In this document: positions 33,623 to 44,045 of the stretch, piece after piece | Numbering within the stretch: the stretch's first letter is position 1 | Layout of the letters: every line of letters begins with the position of its first letter | The notes under the pieces: generated by a model | The model's input: the letters and a program-made list of their open reading frames with translations, nothing else | Database searches by the model: none | What the model was told of the DNA's origin: nothing | Assembly (NCBI GenBank): GCA_001897525.1 | Contig: MKTB01000020.1 | Span: 27,182 to 91,181 of the forward strand | DNA: 64,000 nucleotides | Reading direction: 5' to 3' | From: Bacteroidetes bacterium 43-16 | GTDB lineage: Bacteria > Bacteroidota > Bacteroidia > Chitinophagales > Chitinophagaceae | Translations under genes and position numbers: made by a program

Positions 33623-35554
33623 TTACTTGAGCAGGCTCAGGCTGATCGTGCTTAAGGAGGATTTAATCCTGTGCTCTGTTTCTATATAATCCTTGTATTT
33701 AGCTGCCGGGAAAATACCTTTGTTCTGCTGGAAATTAATGCTCACGGTACATACAGCACCGTTTACAGCTATCGTATAGTCAAAGCTTACGAAATCGTTT
33801 TTAAAGCTTGAATTTCCGGGCCTGGATTCCAGCTTGTAGCCTTCGGGAAGGTTGATCTTATATTCAAGGGCATACCTGGTATCCTGATCAATATTGATCG
33901 GTAAGGTACGCTCGCTTCCGTTATCTATATCTGCCATCAGGTCTAGTCTTAAAGGAATATCGACGGTATAACGTTTACCGGACTCTACACCCAGGTGCTC
34001 TGCCAGTATATTCATCTGCTCTTTGACTTGCGGTATCTTTCCTTTAGTGCTTAAGGTTTCGTAGCTTTCTTTTTCGATCTCGTAACTTTTAAACGGCAGG
34101 ATCTCCTTTTGCCATTTTTTTCTTTTGGGTGCCGATTTGGATTTGTAAATATACAGCAGGTCATCCTGCACAATGCCGCTATACAAGGTGTTCCAGGTAA
34201 TACGGTTACTTTCTTTACCCGGCTCCAGCCATATCTCTACTTTCCGGTCTATGAAACTTTTCTCTTTATCGTAAGCAGGTGTTTGTGTAAATACACCTCC
34301 GTTTTCGGTTAATAAGAGCGCGGGCCTGTCATAAGTGAAGGTGCCCAGGTAACCGGCAGGAAGGGCCGTGGAAGTGCATTCCAGCCAAATGGTATCATTG
34401 GCCAGGGGTACGCACAGGATCATGTGATTAAAGCTGTTGTTGACGAATGAGGCTTCTGAGCGCCACAAGGCATTATTACCCGCATTGATCAATACTAAGT
34501 GGGACGGGATGCCGATGGCCTGCAGCATAGCTTTCATGTAATTGGATAAACCTTTACAATCTCCATATCCTACTTTATCTACTTCTTCTGCTTTAAAGGT
34601 TTGCCAGCCGGCTATACCATATTCATTGGCCACATACCTGCAGTTTTCCTGCAAATGACGGTACAAACGGGCTACTTTTTGATACGTATCCGGGATGGTA
34701 TCTGTCATCTCTTTCATTTTCGTAACAGCAATGGCGGATAAGCCATCCCTGTCTTTATTCAGCTCATAGTAGAATCTGCCTAAGGCCTGCCAGCTGTCAG
34801 CACTGCCTTTCATACCGGATAAAATGAAATTTTGGGCCATCATCCTGATGTAAGGAAATGGTGTACTTGCTCCTGAATTAGCTTCGTAAGCAAATGCCGG
34901 GATATCGGTCAGTGTCCATATTTTGTAAACATAGCTGCCCTGGGCAAGATTCTTTTTGGTGGCGCTATCCGGGATATTGTTGAGTTTGAAATTTATGGAA
35001 TCTGTTTTATAGTAAATCAAATTTAAAACAGCTCTTTCCACCGCTACTCTTGAATCAGCCTGCGGAAACCAAACGGGTAAATAAGCGCTGGAGTTGGAAT
35101 TGAGCTCATGCTCAAATTCAACCGTGTAAGGGTATGCTCTATGCATAAAGTCATAGCTTTTTACTCTTACATCGTCATGAAATGAAATGGAACTGCCAAA
35201 AGCAGAGTTGTCCAATATCTTGTTCTTTAGCAGGCTCTGTATTTGTTTTCCCTCGGCATTGATCAGCCTGCCTTTTATATTACTGATCGTATTGAAAGAA
35301 CTATAGGTCTCTCTGAAGCCTGCATATCGGTCTCCCCGGTTATTTAATATGGTGATGGCATATTTATGTACCAGCTGCACTACGCCCATCTCTACTTTCA
35401 TGAAAGTACTGTCGTAGCGCACCACGGCATCTGCGTTTAAAGATAATGCAGGGGCTATCTCACTGGCAGGATAACTTATTTTCTGCCCGAAAACTGAATT
35501 ACTTAAACTCAGCAGGATCAGTATTGTTGAATAAATTGTTTTATGAATGTGCAT
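33623..35554 (-). CDS. Exported DUF3857/transglutaminase-like protein with intact Cys-His site
   Basis: The 643-residue protein has a signal peptide (to about residue 24, VFGQ). A DUF3857 domain follows (about 60-210), then a transglutaminase-like domain (about 275-400). The Cys nucleophile is in VGYGDCKGLSNYMKAML, His in NNSFNHMILCVPL, and an acidic residue in IWLECTS, so the triad appears complete. The C-terminal part is beta-rich (DUF3858-like). The biochemical role is unknown, possibly amidohydrolysis or peptide cross-linking at the cell surface. It follows a paralogous gene by 6 bases. Confidence 0.85.
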   Translation of the reverse strand: MHIHKTIYSTILILLSLSNSVFGQKISYPASEIAPALSLNADAVVRYDSTFMKVEMGVVQLVHKYAITILNNRGDRYAGFRETYSSFNTISNIKGRLINAEGKQIQSLLKNKILDNSAFGSSISFHDDVRVKSYDFMHRAYPYTVEFEHELNSNSSAYLPVWFPQADSRVAVERAVLNLIYYKTDSINFKLNNIPDSATKKNLAQGSYVYKIWTLTDIPAFAYEANSGASTPFPYIRMMAQNFILSGMKGSADSWQALGRFYYELNKDRDGLSAIAVTKMKEMTDTIPDTYQKVARLYRHLQENCRYVANEYGIAGWQTFKAEEVDKVGYGDCKGLSNYMKAMLQAIGIPSHLVLINAGNNALWRSEASFVNNSFNHMILCVPLANDTIWLECTSTALPAGYLGTFTYDRPALLLTENGGVFTQTPAYDKEKSFIDRKVEIWLEPGKESNRITWNTLYSGIVQDDLLYIYKSKSAPKRKKWQKEILPFKSYEIEKESYETLSTKGKIPQVKEQMNILAEHLGVESGKRYTVDIPLRLDLMADIDNGSERTLPINIDQDTRYALEYKINLPEGYKLESRPGNSSFKNDFVSFDYTIAVNGAVCTVSINFQQNKGIFPAAKYKDYIETEHRIKSSLSTISLSLLK

Positions 35555-35560
35555 CCTGGT

Positions 35561-37549
35561 CTATTTTCTTTTTACTACAATTTTTTGCGCGTATGTTTTC
35601 AGCATTTCATTAAAAAAGTTCCTCAGGTCCTCTGCTTCCGTTTCCGGGATAGGTGTCGCTGCACTTTCATATTGGTAGTTGATCACAATAGTATTGGTCT
35701 TCTCATTGGCGATAACGGTATTATTAAAGCTTAATAAAGTAGGACTGCCAAATACTAAGGTCTTCTTTTCCGGTACTTCATCTATCTCAAAATGATCCGG
35801 CAATTGCATGAAAAATTTAAATTTGTTTACCGTAACACAATCAAATTCTACGGGGTGTTTTCGTTTGTTTTTTTCCTTTAAAGGATTCTCGCTAAAGGTC
35901 TTGAAAAAATAAGGCTCGATCATGATATTACCCACATTCTGTGCCCACTTTAACTCTCCTTCAATGATCAGGCTAAACTTTTTACTCAGGTCTTTACTGT
36001 TTTCTACATATATTTTATTCACTTTAAAACCTTCTATCGTATTGTAATCCCGGCTATTGCCTTTTATTCTATTGATCAGTGCCAGGCTGTCTTTATTCCA
36101 TTCTTCTCTTATGCCAATTGCAGAATAGACCCCATATTCCACCTTCACTTTCATCTCGTAATCGGCCGCATCTTTTTTCAGGGGTTTTAAAGAGACCGAG
36201 TAGTTATTATTGTCAATAGCAAGTGCAGGGGTAAGGTTGATGGCACCGCCTTCTTTATTGACGATCCTTGCATAGCCATTATAGTAGCTCAATGGCAGAT
36301 AGCCAAAGGGCAATGACTTGCTGGATGCGGAAGCTACATAGGAAACATTTTTGACCACAACACGGCAAACGATATTGCTGAGGTCATCAATATTAAATAA
36401 TATAGGATCTATTTTTTCAAAATATTTATTGGACAGTAAAATAATATCACTGGTGAAGCCGGCCCTGAGGTACAATGCCGTTAAGTATTTATTGATACTC
36501 ATCTCGTTGCCTGCTTTCAATTTCGCGATCTGGTCGATCTCCACACCCCTGTTGTTCAGCTTTATCTCGTTCTGCACATGGTAGAAGATCTTTTGAGCGA
36601 TCTCTATAGAATCCCTGGTATCCCCAATGATTGACTTTAGGGTCTGGTCCAAAAACTGGTTTTTTTGAAATACCATGTTGAACGTTTTATCATACCATAC
36701 CTCTTTATTGAACTTTTCCCAGTTCTCTACTATAGGATAATAATAGCCATTCCCGGCATAACCATTGTAAAATATTTTCACCCGCTCTTTGTATATTTTT
36801 TCATTATACAAGAAGCTTTCTTTATTAAACGGAGCTATATTACGCCTGGTCCATGTCCTGGCTATCTGATACTGGTATTCGGTCATTTCTTCACAGGAAG
36901 CTGCCGGTTCTTTGGACTGGTTGTACTTTTTTAAGCTTGAATATTCTTTAAAAGGAATATCTGTATTGACTTTTGGGGTAAGGATGTAAGCTTTGTTCGC
37001 ATAAAAATCAAACCTTGAAAAACGTACCGGGTAGTTCTTTTGAAAATCCCAGGAATAAAGCAGGGGACCAAATTCGCAGGTGTAAGTGTACCTCACCACA
37101 GAACCGTCTTTAATACCGGGTATATTGAATTTGACTACATCCACGCCTATAGTGTATTCATCAATGAGGATGTTTGACTTTTCCAGCTTAGTCTCCACTA
37201 TTTTACCGTTTTCCAGGTTGTAAGTAGTGGCTTCAATTTTGGAGATCTTACCGCCGCTGCTATGGGGAATAATAACATCTGCCAGATCCCCGATCTCGGA
37301 TGCATTATATACTTTAAAAGCGATCTCGTATTTTGAATTGGAAATACCACCGGAATAAACAAGTTCTGTTTTTCCTAAATTATATAATATGGTGGCATCA
37401 GCATCCGGGTATTGCTGGTCAGCTTCTGATTTAAGGTAATAAAGCAGGGAATCCTGGTTGGACTCCACCCTGAAGTTCTGGGCATTTGAAGTAAAGCCGC
37501 AAAGGCTTGATAATAGCACAAGGAAAGATGCTATACGTGTTGTGCACAT
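35561..37549 (-). CDS. Exported DUF3857 protein with degenerate transglutaminase-like domain
   Basis: The 662-residue protein has a signal peptide ending in SNAQ. The DUF3857 domain (about 50-215) includes YNASEIGDLADVIIPHSS and VVRYTYTCEFGPLLYSWDFQ. A transglutaminase-like region follows (about 290-400), and a beta-rich C-terminus (about 470-650). Where its partner has GDCKGLSNYMKAML, this protein reads GNEMSINKYLTALYLRAGF: the catalytic Cys is missing. It is therefore probably non-enzymatic, or a binding partner of the active paralogue encoded 6 bases downstream. It is first in a two-gene operon. Confidence 0.85.
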   Translation of the reverse strand: MCTTRIASFLVLLSSLCGFTSNAQNFRVESNQDSLLYYLKSEADQQYPDADATILYNLGKTELVYSGGISNSKYEIAFKVYNASEIGDLADVIIPHSSGGKISKIEATTYNLENGKIVETKLEKSNILIDEYTIGVDVVKFNIPGIKDGSVVRYTYTCEFGPLLYSWDFQKNYPVRFSRFDFYANKAYILTPKVNTDIPFKEYSSLKKYNQSKEPAASCEEMTEYQYQIARTWTRRNIAPFNKESFLYNEKIYKERVKIFYNGYAGNGYYYPIVENWEKFNKEVWYDKTFNMVFQKNQFLDQTLKSIIGDTRDSIEIAQKIFYHVQNEIKLNNRGVEIDQIAKLKAGNEMSINKYLTALYLRAGFTSDIILLSNKYFEKIDPILFNIDDLSNIVCRVVVKNVSYVASASSKSLPFGYLPLSYYNGYARIVNKEGGAINLTPALAIDNNNYSVSLKPLKKDAADYEMKVKVEYGVYSAIGIREEWNKDSLALINRIKGNSRDYNTIEGFKVNKIYVENSKDLSKKFSLIIEGELKWAQNVGNIMIEPYFFKTFSENPLKEKNKRKHPVEFDCVTVNKFKFFMQLPDHFEIDEVPEKKTLVFGSPTLLSFNNTVIANEKTNTIVINYQYESAATPIPETEAEDLRNFFNEMLKTYAQKIVVKRK

Positions 37550-37682
37550 AAATTAATGTAGGTTTAGTAATAAAATATTATTTCAAGATCATGGTAAAGC
37601 ACCTGATGTCTTACCTGTGATTTTTGAAATTGACTGCAAATAAAGCGTAAATTCTGGTCCTTTCAAAATCAGGTATCACCTT

Positions 37683-40600
37683 TTAGTGAATTAAGGTAAC
37701 ATCGCCTTTAAATTCTTTCTCTGTGCCGTCCACAAAATGGATGATCACATGGTAATAATAAACACCCTGGTCCTGTAATTTACCTTTGAAAGTACCATCC
37801 CATCCTGCGCTTTCATTGGCTGATGTGTGGATCAGCTGGCCGTAGCGGTTATACACCCGGAACCTGAGTATGGAATAGCCTCTTTCTGAGCCGAATACCG
37901 GGCGGAACACATCATTGCGGCCATCTCCATTAGGTGAAAATGCATTGGGCATCCGCACATCGGTAGGCAATGGAGGAAAATCTCCGACCAGGATCATTGC
38001 GGTATCTGTACAGCCTTCTGATTCACCGGTAATGATCACATGGGTGGCTTGTGTGAAAACGGCGTATTGAGATTTCGCTGTTTGGCTGCTGAATAAAGCT
38101 GATGGGGTCCAGGAAAGTACCCTGTAGTCTGTACCATTTTCACTGGAGGTACTTATTTTTACCTGCTCTCCTTTATAAGGCACTTCCGGGTCCATCACGG
38201 CATGGAGCCTGAAATGTTTTACGGTGATATTTACCTGGTTGATCAGGCTATCGCAGCCATAGGCTGTTTTGATGTCTTCTGTAAAGGAAGTGGACTGGGT
38301 ATAGATCTGGTCTTTATATACCGCGCTTTCACAAGCAAACAGGTCTGTTGTGGTCCTGAACTTATATTCCGGATGCACTTTGATGTCTACCTGTGTGTAG
38401 ATACTGTCGCAGCCGAGTGTATTCATTACTGTATCGGTATAGAAAGCTGAAGTGGTATAGGTCTGCCCGTTATATACAATGCTGCCGCAGCCTTCGAGGT
38501 TTACATTTTGCAGTATAGGTGTTCCGGGCAATACCGTCAGGTCCAGGGTAATGGTACTGTCGCAGCCCTGGTGATTGGGTATGGTATAGCTAGCCGTATT
38601 ATTATTACTGGTGTAGACCTGCCCGTTAAAGGTATAACTACTACCCTCACAGATGATAGCATGCTCTGTAGACGCGGAAACCGGGGCAACGGTAAGATTA
38701 AGGGTAATGATGCTGTCACAGGTATTTGTATTGTGAATGGTATCTACAATGCCCGAAACGCTGCTTGTATAAGTGACTCCTTTGAAGGTGTAGGCATTTC
38801 CCTGGCAGATCGTGATATTCTTTAAGGCGGTTAAGTAAGGATTAACCGCGATCTGCAATGTAGTATTTGCCGCACATTGGCCTGGATCGGGCGTAAAGGT
38901 ATAGGTTGTGGTGGCTGCATTATTTATTGCCGGTGTCCAGTTACCCGTTATCCCGTTTTGAGCGGTCGTAGGTAAGGGAGCGATGCTGCTGCCGATACAT
39001 ACGGGATTGACAGGGCTGAATAAAGGTGGAGTCAGCGGATTGATCTGGATCTGCATTGTCGTGTTCAGCACACATTGTTGACCCGCCGCCGGGGTAAAGG
39101 TATAAGTAGTGGTGCTGGTATTGTTTAAGGCAGGCGACCAGGTGCCGGTATAGTTATTATTAGATACTGTAGGTAAAGGGGTCATGGCGCTGCCTATACA
39201 CAAAGGGGCTACTTGCGTAAAGGTCGGTGTTATATTGGGATTGACCTGTATTTGCATACTCGTATTGTTGGCACATTGCCCGGGATTGGCCGTAAAGGTA
39301 TAGGTGGTAGTCGCATTATTGTTCAATGCCGGAGACCAGGTGCCGGTATAGTTATTATTGGAGGTCAGCGGCAAAGCATTTAATGCTGCACCGGCACAGA
39401 TCGGGGCCACTTGGGTGAATACAGGGGTCACATAAGGATTGACCTGTATCGTGAGGGTTGTGGTATGAGCACATTGTCCTGCATCCGGGGTAAAGGTATA
39501 AGTGGTGGTGGCAGTATTGTTCAAGGCCGGAGACCAGGTACCGGTATAGTTATTATTGGAGGTTAAGGGCAAAGCATTTAAGGCACTTCCTGTACAGATG
39601 GGTGCTACAGGGTTGAATGTGGGTGTAACATAGGGGTTTACCTGGATCTGCATGGTAGCCGTTGTGGCACATTGCCCGGCTGCAGGAGTGAAGGTATAAG
39701 TAGTGGTAGCAGTATTGTTCAATGCCGGAGACCAGGTGCCGGTATAGTTGTTATTGGAGCTTAGCGGCAAAGCATTTAATGCTGCTCCGGCACAGATGGG
39801 GGCTACCTGGGTAAATACCGGGGTAATATTAGGGCTGACCAGTATCTGCATGGTAGTGCTTGTGGCACATTGCCCGGCTGCCGGGCTAAAGGTATAGGTA
39901 GTGGTCGCCATATTATTTAAGGCCGGAGACCAGGTACCAGTAATATTATTTGTAGCGCTAAGTGGTAATGGATTTAATACAGCACCTGCACAGATGGAAT
40001 CTACGGGAGTAAAGAGTGGTGTGATATTTGGATTGACCTGTACCTGCATACTCGCCGTAGTAGCACATTGCCCGGCATTAGGGGTAAAAGTATAATTGGT
40101 GGTGGCGGTATTGTTCATAACCGCAGGTTGCCAGGAACCGCTGAAGTTATTGGTAGAGGTAGTAGGTAAGGCATTGAGGGGAGCACCTGCACAAATGGCC
40201 GCAACGGGATTAAATGCCGGGACCAGGTTAGGATTGACCTGTATCTGCAGGTTAGCCGGGGTGGCACATTGGCCTGTGTTGGGCGTAAAAGTATAGTTAG
40301 TGGTCGCCAGATTATTAATGGCCGGAGACCAGGTACCGGTAATATTGTTATTGGAACTTAGAGGAAGCGCATTCAGGCCGGCTCCTTCACAGATGGCCGC
40401 TACTGGATTAAAAGCAGGTAACACAGGTGTATTCACCTGTATCTGCATAGTGGTTTGCTGTACGCATTGCTGCCCTGAAGCCGGGCTAAAGGTATAGGTA
40501 GTGGTCGCTGTATTATTTAAAGCCGGAGACCAGGTACCGGTATAGTTATTATTGGACACAAGCGGCAATGCCTGAAGTGTGTCGCCCGCACAGATAGGAT

Positions 40601-42056
40601 TAACCTGGGTAAATACGGGTGTAAAACTCGGGTTCACCTGGATCTGCAATTGAGTGGAAAGTGCACAGGATCCTGCCAGGGGTGTAAAGGTATAATTGGT
40701 CGTTGTTGTATTATTCAATGCAGGGCTCCAGGCACCGTGGATGCCATTTATTGAGGAATCGGGTAAAGCAGTTAAAGCTGCTCCTGCACATATAGGGGCA
40801 TAGCTTGGAAAGAAAGGGGTATCTATATCTTTTACATTTACGGTAATGGAGATCTGCCTGCTTTCGAAATAAGGACATCCGTCATCTGCATAGCTTAAGT
40901 AAAAGGTATATGGACCGGAGGGTACATTGTTCAGGGCCCAGCTGATATGGGCAGCGGCATTGAGGCTTCCGTTGCCGGTAAAATTCACCAGCATTCCCGC
41001 AGGTGCACCGGTAGTGCTCAGGGTCACATTATCGCCCTGCGGATCTGTAAAGGACAGGGACAGGTCTAATGTGGTGTCCAGTTTACAGGCATTTATGGTG
41101 ATGGCATCAGGCACATTTTGAATTATATTGCCTCCGGTGACCACAGGTGTCGTATAGGTAGGCCCTGAGTTCGCACAGTTGTTTAAAGAAACATAGGTCA
41201 TTTCGCGCATGGTTGTACCTACTTCTACGCCATTCCTGAATTTCCGGATGACGGTTACGGTAATGCAATTGCGCATGGCATTCTGGGTAAAGGATATATT
41301 CCCGTTTTGTGCAGAAAAACTGAAATTGCCGGGGGCAACAGGCATCGGCTGGGTTACCGATAAGGGGGCTACAAAATTATTGGAGCCAGTAATAGCACCT
41401 GTAGTGGCATTGACCCCTGTAATGGGTGCAATCATATTATAGGCCAATGAATCTCCGGGAAGGGCCAGTGCTCCTACATTTAATACTGTAGGCTGATTGA
41501 TACAGATGTAAGAGGTGGGATTGGTGGTAAATTCCGGGGAAGAGTGCTGTTCTGTTGTATTATTTAAAGTCGCTCTTAAGATGAGGTTGTAGGTGCCCGG
41601 GCTTACGGTATTCTGGATCACGCTGCTCCGGGAAGCCTCCGAAAAATAGAATACCCAGTTGGCATGTTCTGTAATAGTGACATTACCCCTGTAGACAAAT
41701 TGTTTAATACCTGCAGTGGCTCCGCCATTGCAGGTGGTGGTGTTGACCATGGAGGCACAGATAGGGGAAACCAATAAATTACTCTCTGCAGCTACCTTGG
41801 TAAGGGTTACAGCCGAGGTATGCCCTGCCCCGTTCCTGACCTGCACCGGTTTGGTATTTGCATTTAATAAGTTACTGCCAAAGGCACTTCCGCCGCAGTC
41901 GCCAAACAATACCAGGGTAAGCTCGTAGGTATGACTGGTACCATTACTGCTTAGATATTTATAATGTAATTCTCCACCAAGTAAGTGGGTCGCGAAAGAG
42001 TTTGTTGCTGTAAGACACAGCAACAGGATAGCAAATACTTTATAAAGAGTATGCAT
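37683..42056 (-). CDS. Giant secreted repeat protein with gliding-motility-type C-terminal sorting domain
   Basis: The 1457-residue surface protein has a signal peptide ending in SFA. Its conserved N-terminal region (about 22-320) opens with THLLGGELHYKYLSSNG and LFGDCGG, typical of these adhesins. Ten nearly identical 66-residue repeats follow (about 412-1074; ICAGAALNALPL, NNNYTGTWSPALNNTATTTYTF, GQCA). Four 45-50-residue CHU repeats end in GCDSI/NTCDSI plus beta-strands (about 1075-1282). A type IX C-terminal domain of the gliding-motility (type B) class closes it (about 1370-1457; PNAFSPNGDGRNDVF, YNRYGQLI). It is a probable adhesin exported by type IX secretion. A perfect -7 box (CAAAGTTA on plus, 42087-42094) lies upstream. 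Confidence 0.93.
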   Translation of the reverse strand: MHTLYKVFAILLLCLTATNSFATHLLGGELHYKYLSSNGTSHTYELTLVLFGDCGGSAFGSNLLNANTKPVQVRNGAGHTSAVTLTKVAAESNLLVSPICASMVNTTTCNGGATAGIKQFVYRGNVTITEHANWVFYFSEASRSSVIQNTVSPGTYNLILRATLNNTTEQHSSPEFTTNPTSYICINQPTVLNVGALALPGDSLAYNMIAPITGVNATTGAITGSNNFVAPLSVTQPMPVAPGNFSFSAQNGNISFTQNAMRNCITVTVIRKFRNGVEVGTTMREMTYVSLNNCANSGPTYTTPVVTGGNIIQNVPDAITINACKLDTTLDLSLSFTDPQGDNVTLSTTGAPAGMLVNFTGNGSLNAAAHISWALNNVPSGPYTFYLSYADDGCPYFESRQISITVNVKDIDTPFFPSYAPICAGAALTALPDSSINGIHGAWSPALNNTTTTNYTFTPLAGSCALSTQLQIQVNPSFTPVFTQVNPICAGDTLQALPLVSNNNYTGTWSPALNNTATTTYTFSPASGQQCVQQTTMQIQVNTPVLPAFNPVAAICEGAGLNALPLSSNNNITGTWSPAINNLATTNYTFTPNTGQCATPANLQIQVNPNLVPAFNPVAAICAGAPLNALPTTSTNNFSGSWQPAVMNNTATTNYTFTPNAGQCATTASMQVQVNPNITPLFTPVDSICAGAVLNPLPLSATNNITGTWSPALNNMATTTYTFSPAAGQCATSTTMQILVSPNITPVFTQVAPICAGAALNALPLSSNNNYTGTWSPALNNTATTTYTFTPAAGQCATTATMQIQVNPYVTPTFNPVAPICTGSALNALPLTSNNNYTGTWSPALNNTATTTYTFTPDAGQCAHTTTLTIQVNPYVTPVFTQVAPICAGAALNALPLTSNNNYTGTWSPALNNNATTTYTFTANPGQCANNTSMQIQVNPNITPTFTQVAPLCIGSAMTPLPTVSNNNYTGTWSPALNNTSTTTYTFTPAAGQQCVLNTTMQIQINPLTPPLFSPVNPVCIGSSIAPLPTTAQNGITGNWTPAINNAATTTYTFTPDPGQCAANTTLQIAVNPYLTALKNITICQGNAYTFKGVTYTSSVSGIVDTIHNTNTCDSIITLNLTVAPVSASTEHAIICEGSSYTFNGQVYTSNNNTASYTIPNHQGCDSTITLDLTVLPGTPILQNVNLEGCGSIVYNGQTYTTSAFYTDTVMNTLGCDSIYTQVDIKVHPEYKFRTTTDLFACESAVYKDQIYTQSTSFTEDIKTAYGCDSLINQVNITVKHFRLHAVMDPEVPYKGEQVKISTSSENGTDYRVLSWTPSALFSSQTAKSQYAVFTQATHVIITGESEGCTDTAMILVGDFPPLPTDVRMPNAFSPNGDGRNDVFRPVFGSERGYSILRFRVYNRYGQLIHTSANESAGWDGTFKGKLQDQGVYYYHVIIHFVDGTEKEFKGDVTLIH
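38833..40821 (-). repeat. Ten tandem ~199-bp coding repeats
   Basis: The segment encodes ten consecutive 66-residue units of the surface protein. Units six to eight differ at only a few positions, while the first, fourth and tenth are more divergent. This fits duplication and gene conversion in the centre of the array. Short-read assembly can collapse such arrays, so copy number may vary. Confidence 0.88.
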
Positions 42057-42243
42057 ACTTTACTTTACGTTTCAGGTTATTAAGCGCAAAGTTAACGTTT
42101 GTCTAACAGATTATAAAGGAATGGTATATTATTCGTTAGATAAACTATTCAAAAAATATAATGTATTAAAGATCAATGATTTGTATTTTTTATTGTTGCT
42201 GTTTTTATCAAATCACGCTCTTTTATGCTATCATTTCATTAAA

Positions 42244-42273
42244 AAAGGCATTTACGTGATTGTAAATGCCTTT
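42244..42273 (-). terminator. Intrinsic terminator after the E2 gene
   Basis: A perfect 12-bp stem (AAAGGCATTTAC, 42244-42255, against 42262-42273) has a 6-base loop, with an A6 run on the plus strand that gives the U-run of the minus transcript. It lies 23 bases past the stop codon. Confidence 0.85.
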
Positions 42274-42295
42274 CGAAATAGCTAATGTATTGAAA

Positions 42296-43939
42296 TTAAA
42301 CGAGCATGGTAACCGGGTTTTCCAGGAAGGCTTTCAGTGTTTGCAGGAATGCAGCACCTACGGCTCCGTCTACCACACGGTGATCGCAGCTTAATGTCAG
42401 TTTCATAATATTCCTTACCAGGATCTCGCCTTCTTCTACTACCGGTGTCGGCTCTATTTTACCAACGGCCAGGATACAGGCATCCGGAGGGTTGATGATG
42501 GCCGTAAATTCATCGATATCCATCATGCCCAGGTTAGAGATGGTAAAGGTATTGCCGGTAAATTCTACCGGTTGTAATTTTTTATCTTTAGCTTTCTTCA
42601 CCAGTTCTTTAGACTCTGCTGCAATGGCAGAAAGGGTCTTGTGGTTGGCAAATTTAACTACAGGAACGATCAATCCTTCCGGTACGGCTACTGCAGTACC
42701 GATATGGATATGATGGTTTTCCCTGATGAAGTCGCCCATCCAGGAGCTGTTGACGGCAGGATGTTTTTGCAATGCCATAGCAGATGCTTTGATCACCAGG
42801 TCATTGAAGGATATCTTGGATTCAGACATCTTGTTCATCTCGGTTCTTGCATCCATAGCCTTATCCATTTTCACAGAAATGGTGAGGTAGAAGTGCGGAG
42901 CAGAGAATTTGCTTTCGCCCAGGCGTTGAGCGATCACTCTTCTCATTTGAGATAAGTCGGTGTCTTTATAAGATTCTTCCCAGGCACCGTTCGCTGCGCT
43001 TGCTGCGGCTTTAGGCGCTGTAGCATTTGATTTGGCTGCAGGTACAAAGTTTTCGATATCAGATTTTATGATTCTGCCACCGTCTCCGGTACCTTTCACT
43101 TCGCTAATGTTGATGCCTTTGTCTTTAGCCATTTTACGGGCCAAAGGAGATATTTTTACTCTTCCGCCATCATCCTGCTTGGATGCTTCGGCAGCCGGAG
43201 CTGCTGCTGCTTCTTTTGAAGGAGTTGCCGTTTCGGCTTGTGTGCCGGTTTCTTTTGTATCCTTTTCTGCAGCTGCTGCAGCACCCGGATTGGCATAATA
43301 GTCAAGGTAAGGTTGTACATCGGTACCTTCTTTACCTACTATAGCCATAACATCGTTTACCGGGATAGCTTTTTTATCACTGATATATAAAACAACGCCA
43401 TCCACATAAGGCATTACTTCCATAGTTGCCTTATCGGTTTCTACTTCGGCAAGCACATCATCAGAAGCGACTTTATCGCCTACTTTTTTCAACCAGGCGG
43501 CTATCTTACCTTCTTTCATCGTATCGCTCAACAAAGGCATTTGTATTACCGTTGCTAAGGATTCATCTGGCTTGGCGCTTGCCTTTTGAGGCGCAGCAGC
43601 CGGAGCTTCTGTAGTCGTTGCTGTCTTTGCTTCCGGTTTTTCTTCTTTAGTCTCTGCTGAAGGTTTTTCGCTGCCTTCTTCATTTAATAAAGCTGAAATA
43701 TCTTCCCCTTCTTTACCAATGATCACCATAATGCCATTAACCGGGATCGCTTTTTTATCACTTGCATACAGCAGTACACCGTCAACGTATGGCATTACTT
43801 CCATGGTTGCTTTATCGGTTTCTACTTCTGCAATTACATCATCTGATTGTACTTTGTCGCCAACTTTTTTATGCCAAGCTGCGATCACACCCTCTTTCAT
43901 TGTGTCACTCAGCAAAGGCATACGAACGATTTCAGCCAT
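42296..43939 (-). CDS. aceF: Pyruvate dehydrogenase complex dihydrolipoamide acetyltransferase (E2)
   Basis: The 547-residue E2 transfers acetyl groups from lipoyl arms to CoA. Two lipoyl domains (about 1-80 and 130-210) each carry the lipoylated Lys in ETDKATMEVM. Acidic, Ala/Pro/Glu-rich linkers separate them. The peripheral-subunit-binding domain is at about 263-300 (ISPLARKMAKDKGI), and the catalytic domain at about 315-547 has the HRVVDGAVGA active-site motif. The two-lipoyl layout fits pyruvate dehydrogenase more than the branched-chain or 2-oxoglutarate complexes. E1 and E3 genes are not adjacent. A perfect -7 box (CAAATATA on plus, 43981-43988) lies 42 bases upstream. Confidence 0.93.
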   Translation of the reverse strand: MAEIVRMPLLSDTMKEGVIAAWHKKVGDKVQSDDVIAEVETDKATMEVMPYVDGVLLYASDKKAIPVNGIMVIIGKEGEDISALLNEEGSEKPSAETKEEKPEAKTATTTEAPAAAPQKASAKPDESLATVIQMPLLSDTMKEGKIAAWLKKVGDKVASDDVLAEVETDKATMEVMPYVDGVVLYISDKKAIPVNDVMAIVGKEGTDVQPYLDYYANPGAAAAAEKDTKETGTQAETATPSKEAAAAPAAEASKQDDGGRVKISPLARKMAKDKGINISEVKGTGDGGRIIKSDIENFVPAAKSNATAPKAAASAANGAWEESYKDTDLSQMRRVIAQRLGESKFSAPHFYLTISVKMDKAMDARTEMNKMSESKISFNDLVIKASAMALQKHPAVNSSWMGDFIRENHHIHIGTAVAVPEGLIVPVVKFANHKTLSAIAAESKELVKKAKDKKLQPVEFTGNTFTISNLGMMDIDEFTAIINPPDACILAVGKIEPTPVVEEGEILVRNIMKLTLSCDHRVVDGAVGAAFLQTLKAFLENPVTMLV

Positions 43940-44045
43940 AATATTCTTTTAGTAGTTTTGTGTGTATCAATAACAAGCCCCAAATATAGCATATAAGGTT
44001 GAGACAAAAGCATATTTTATCGGGCTTTTTGCAATTTCAATGCTA

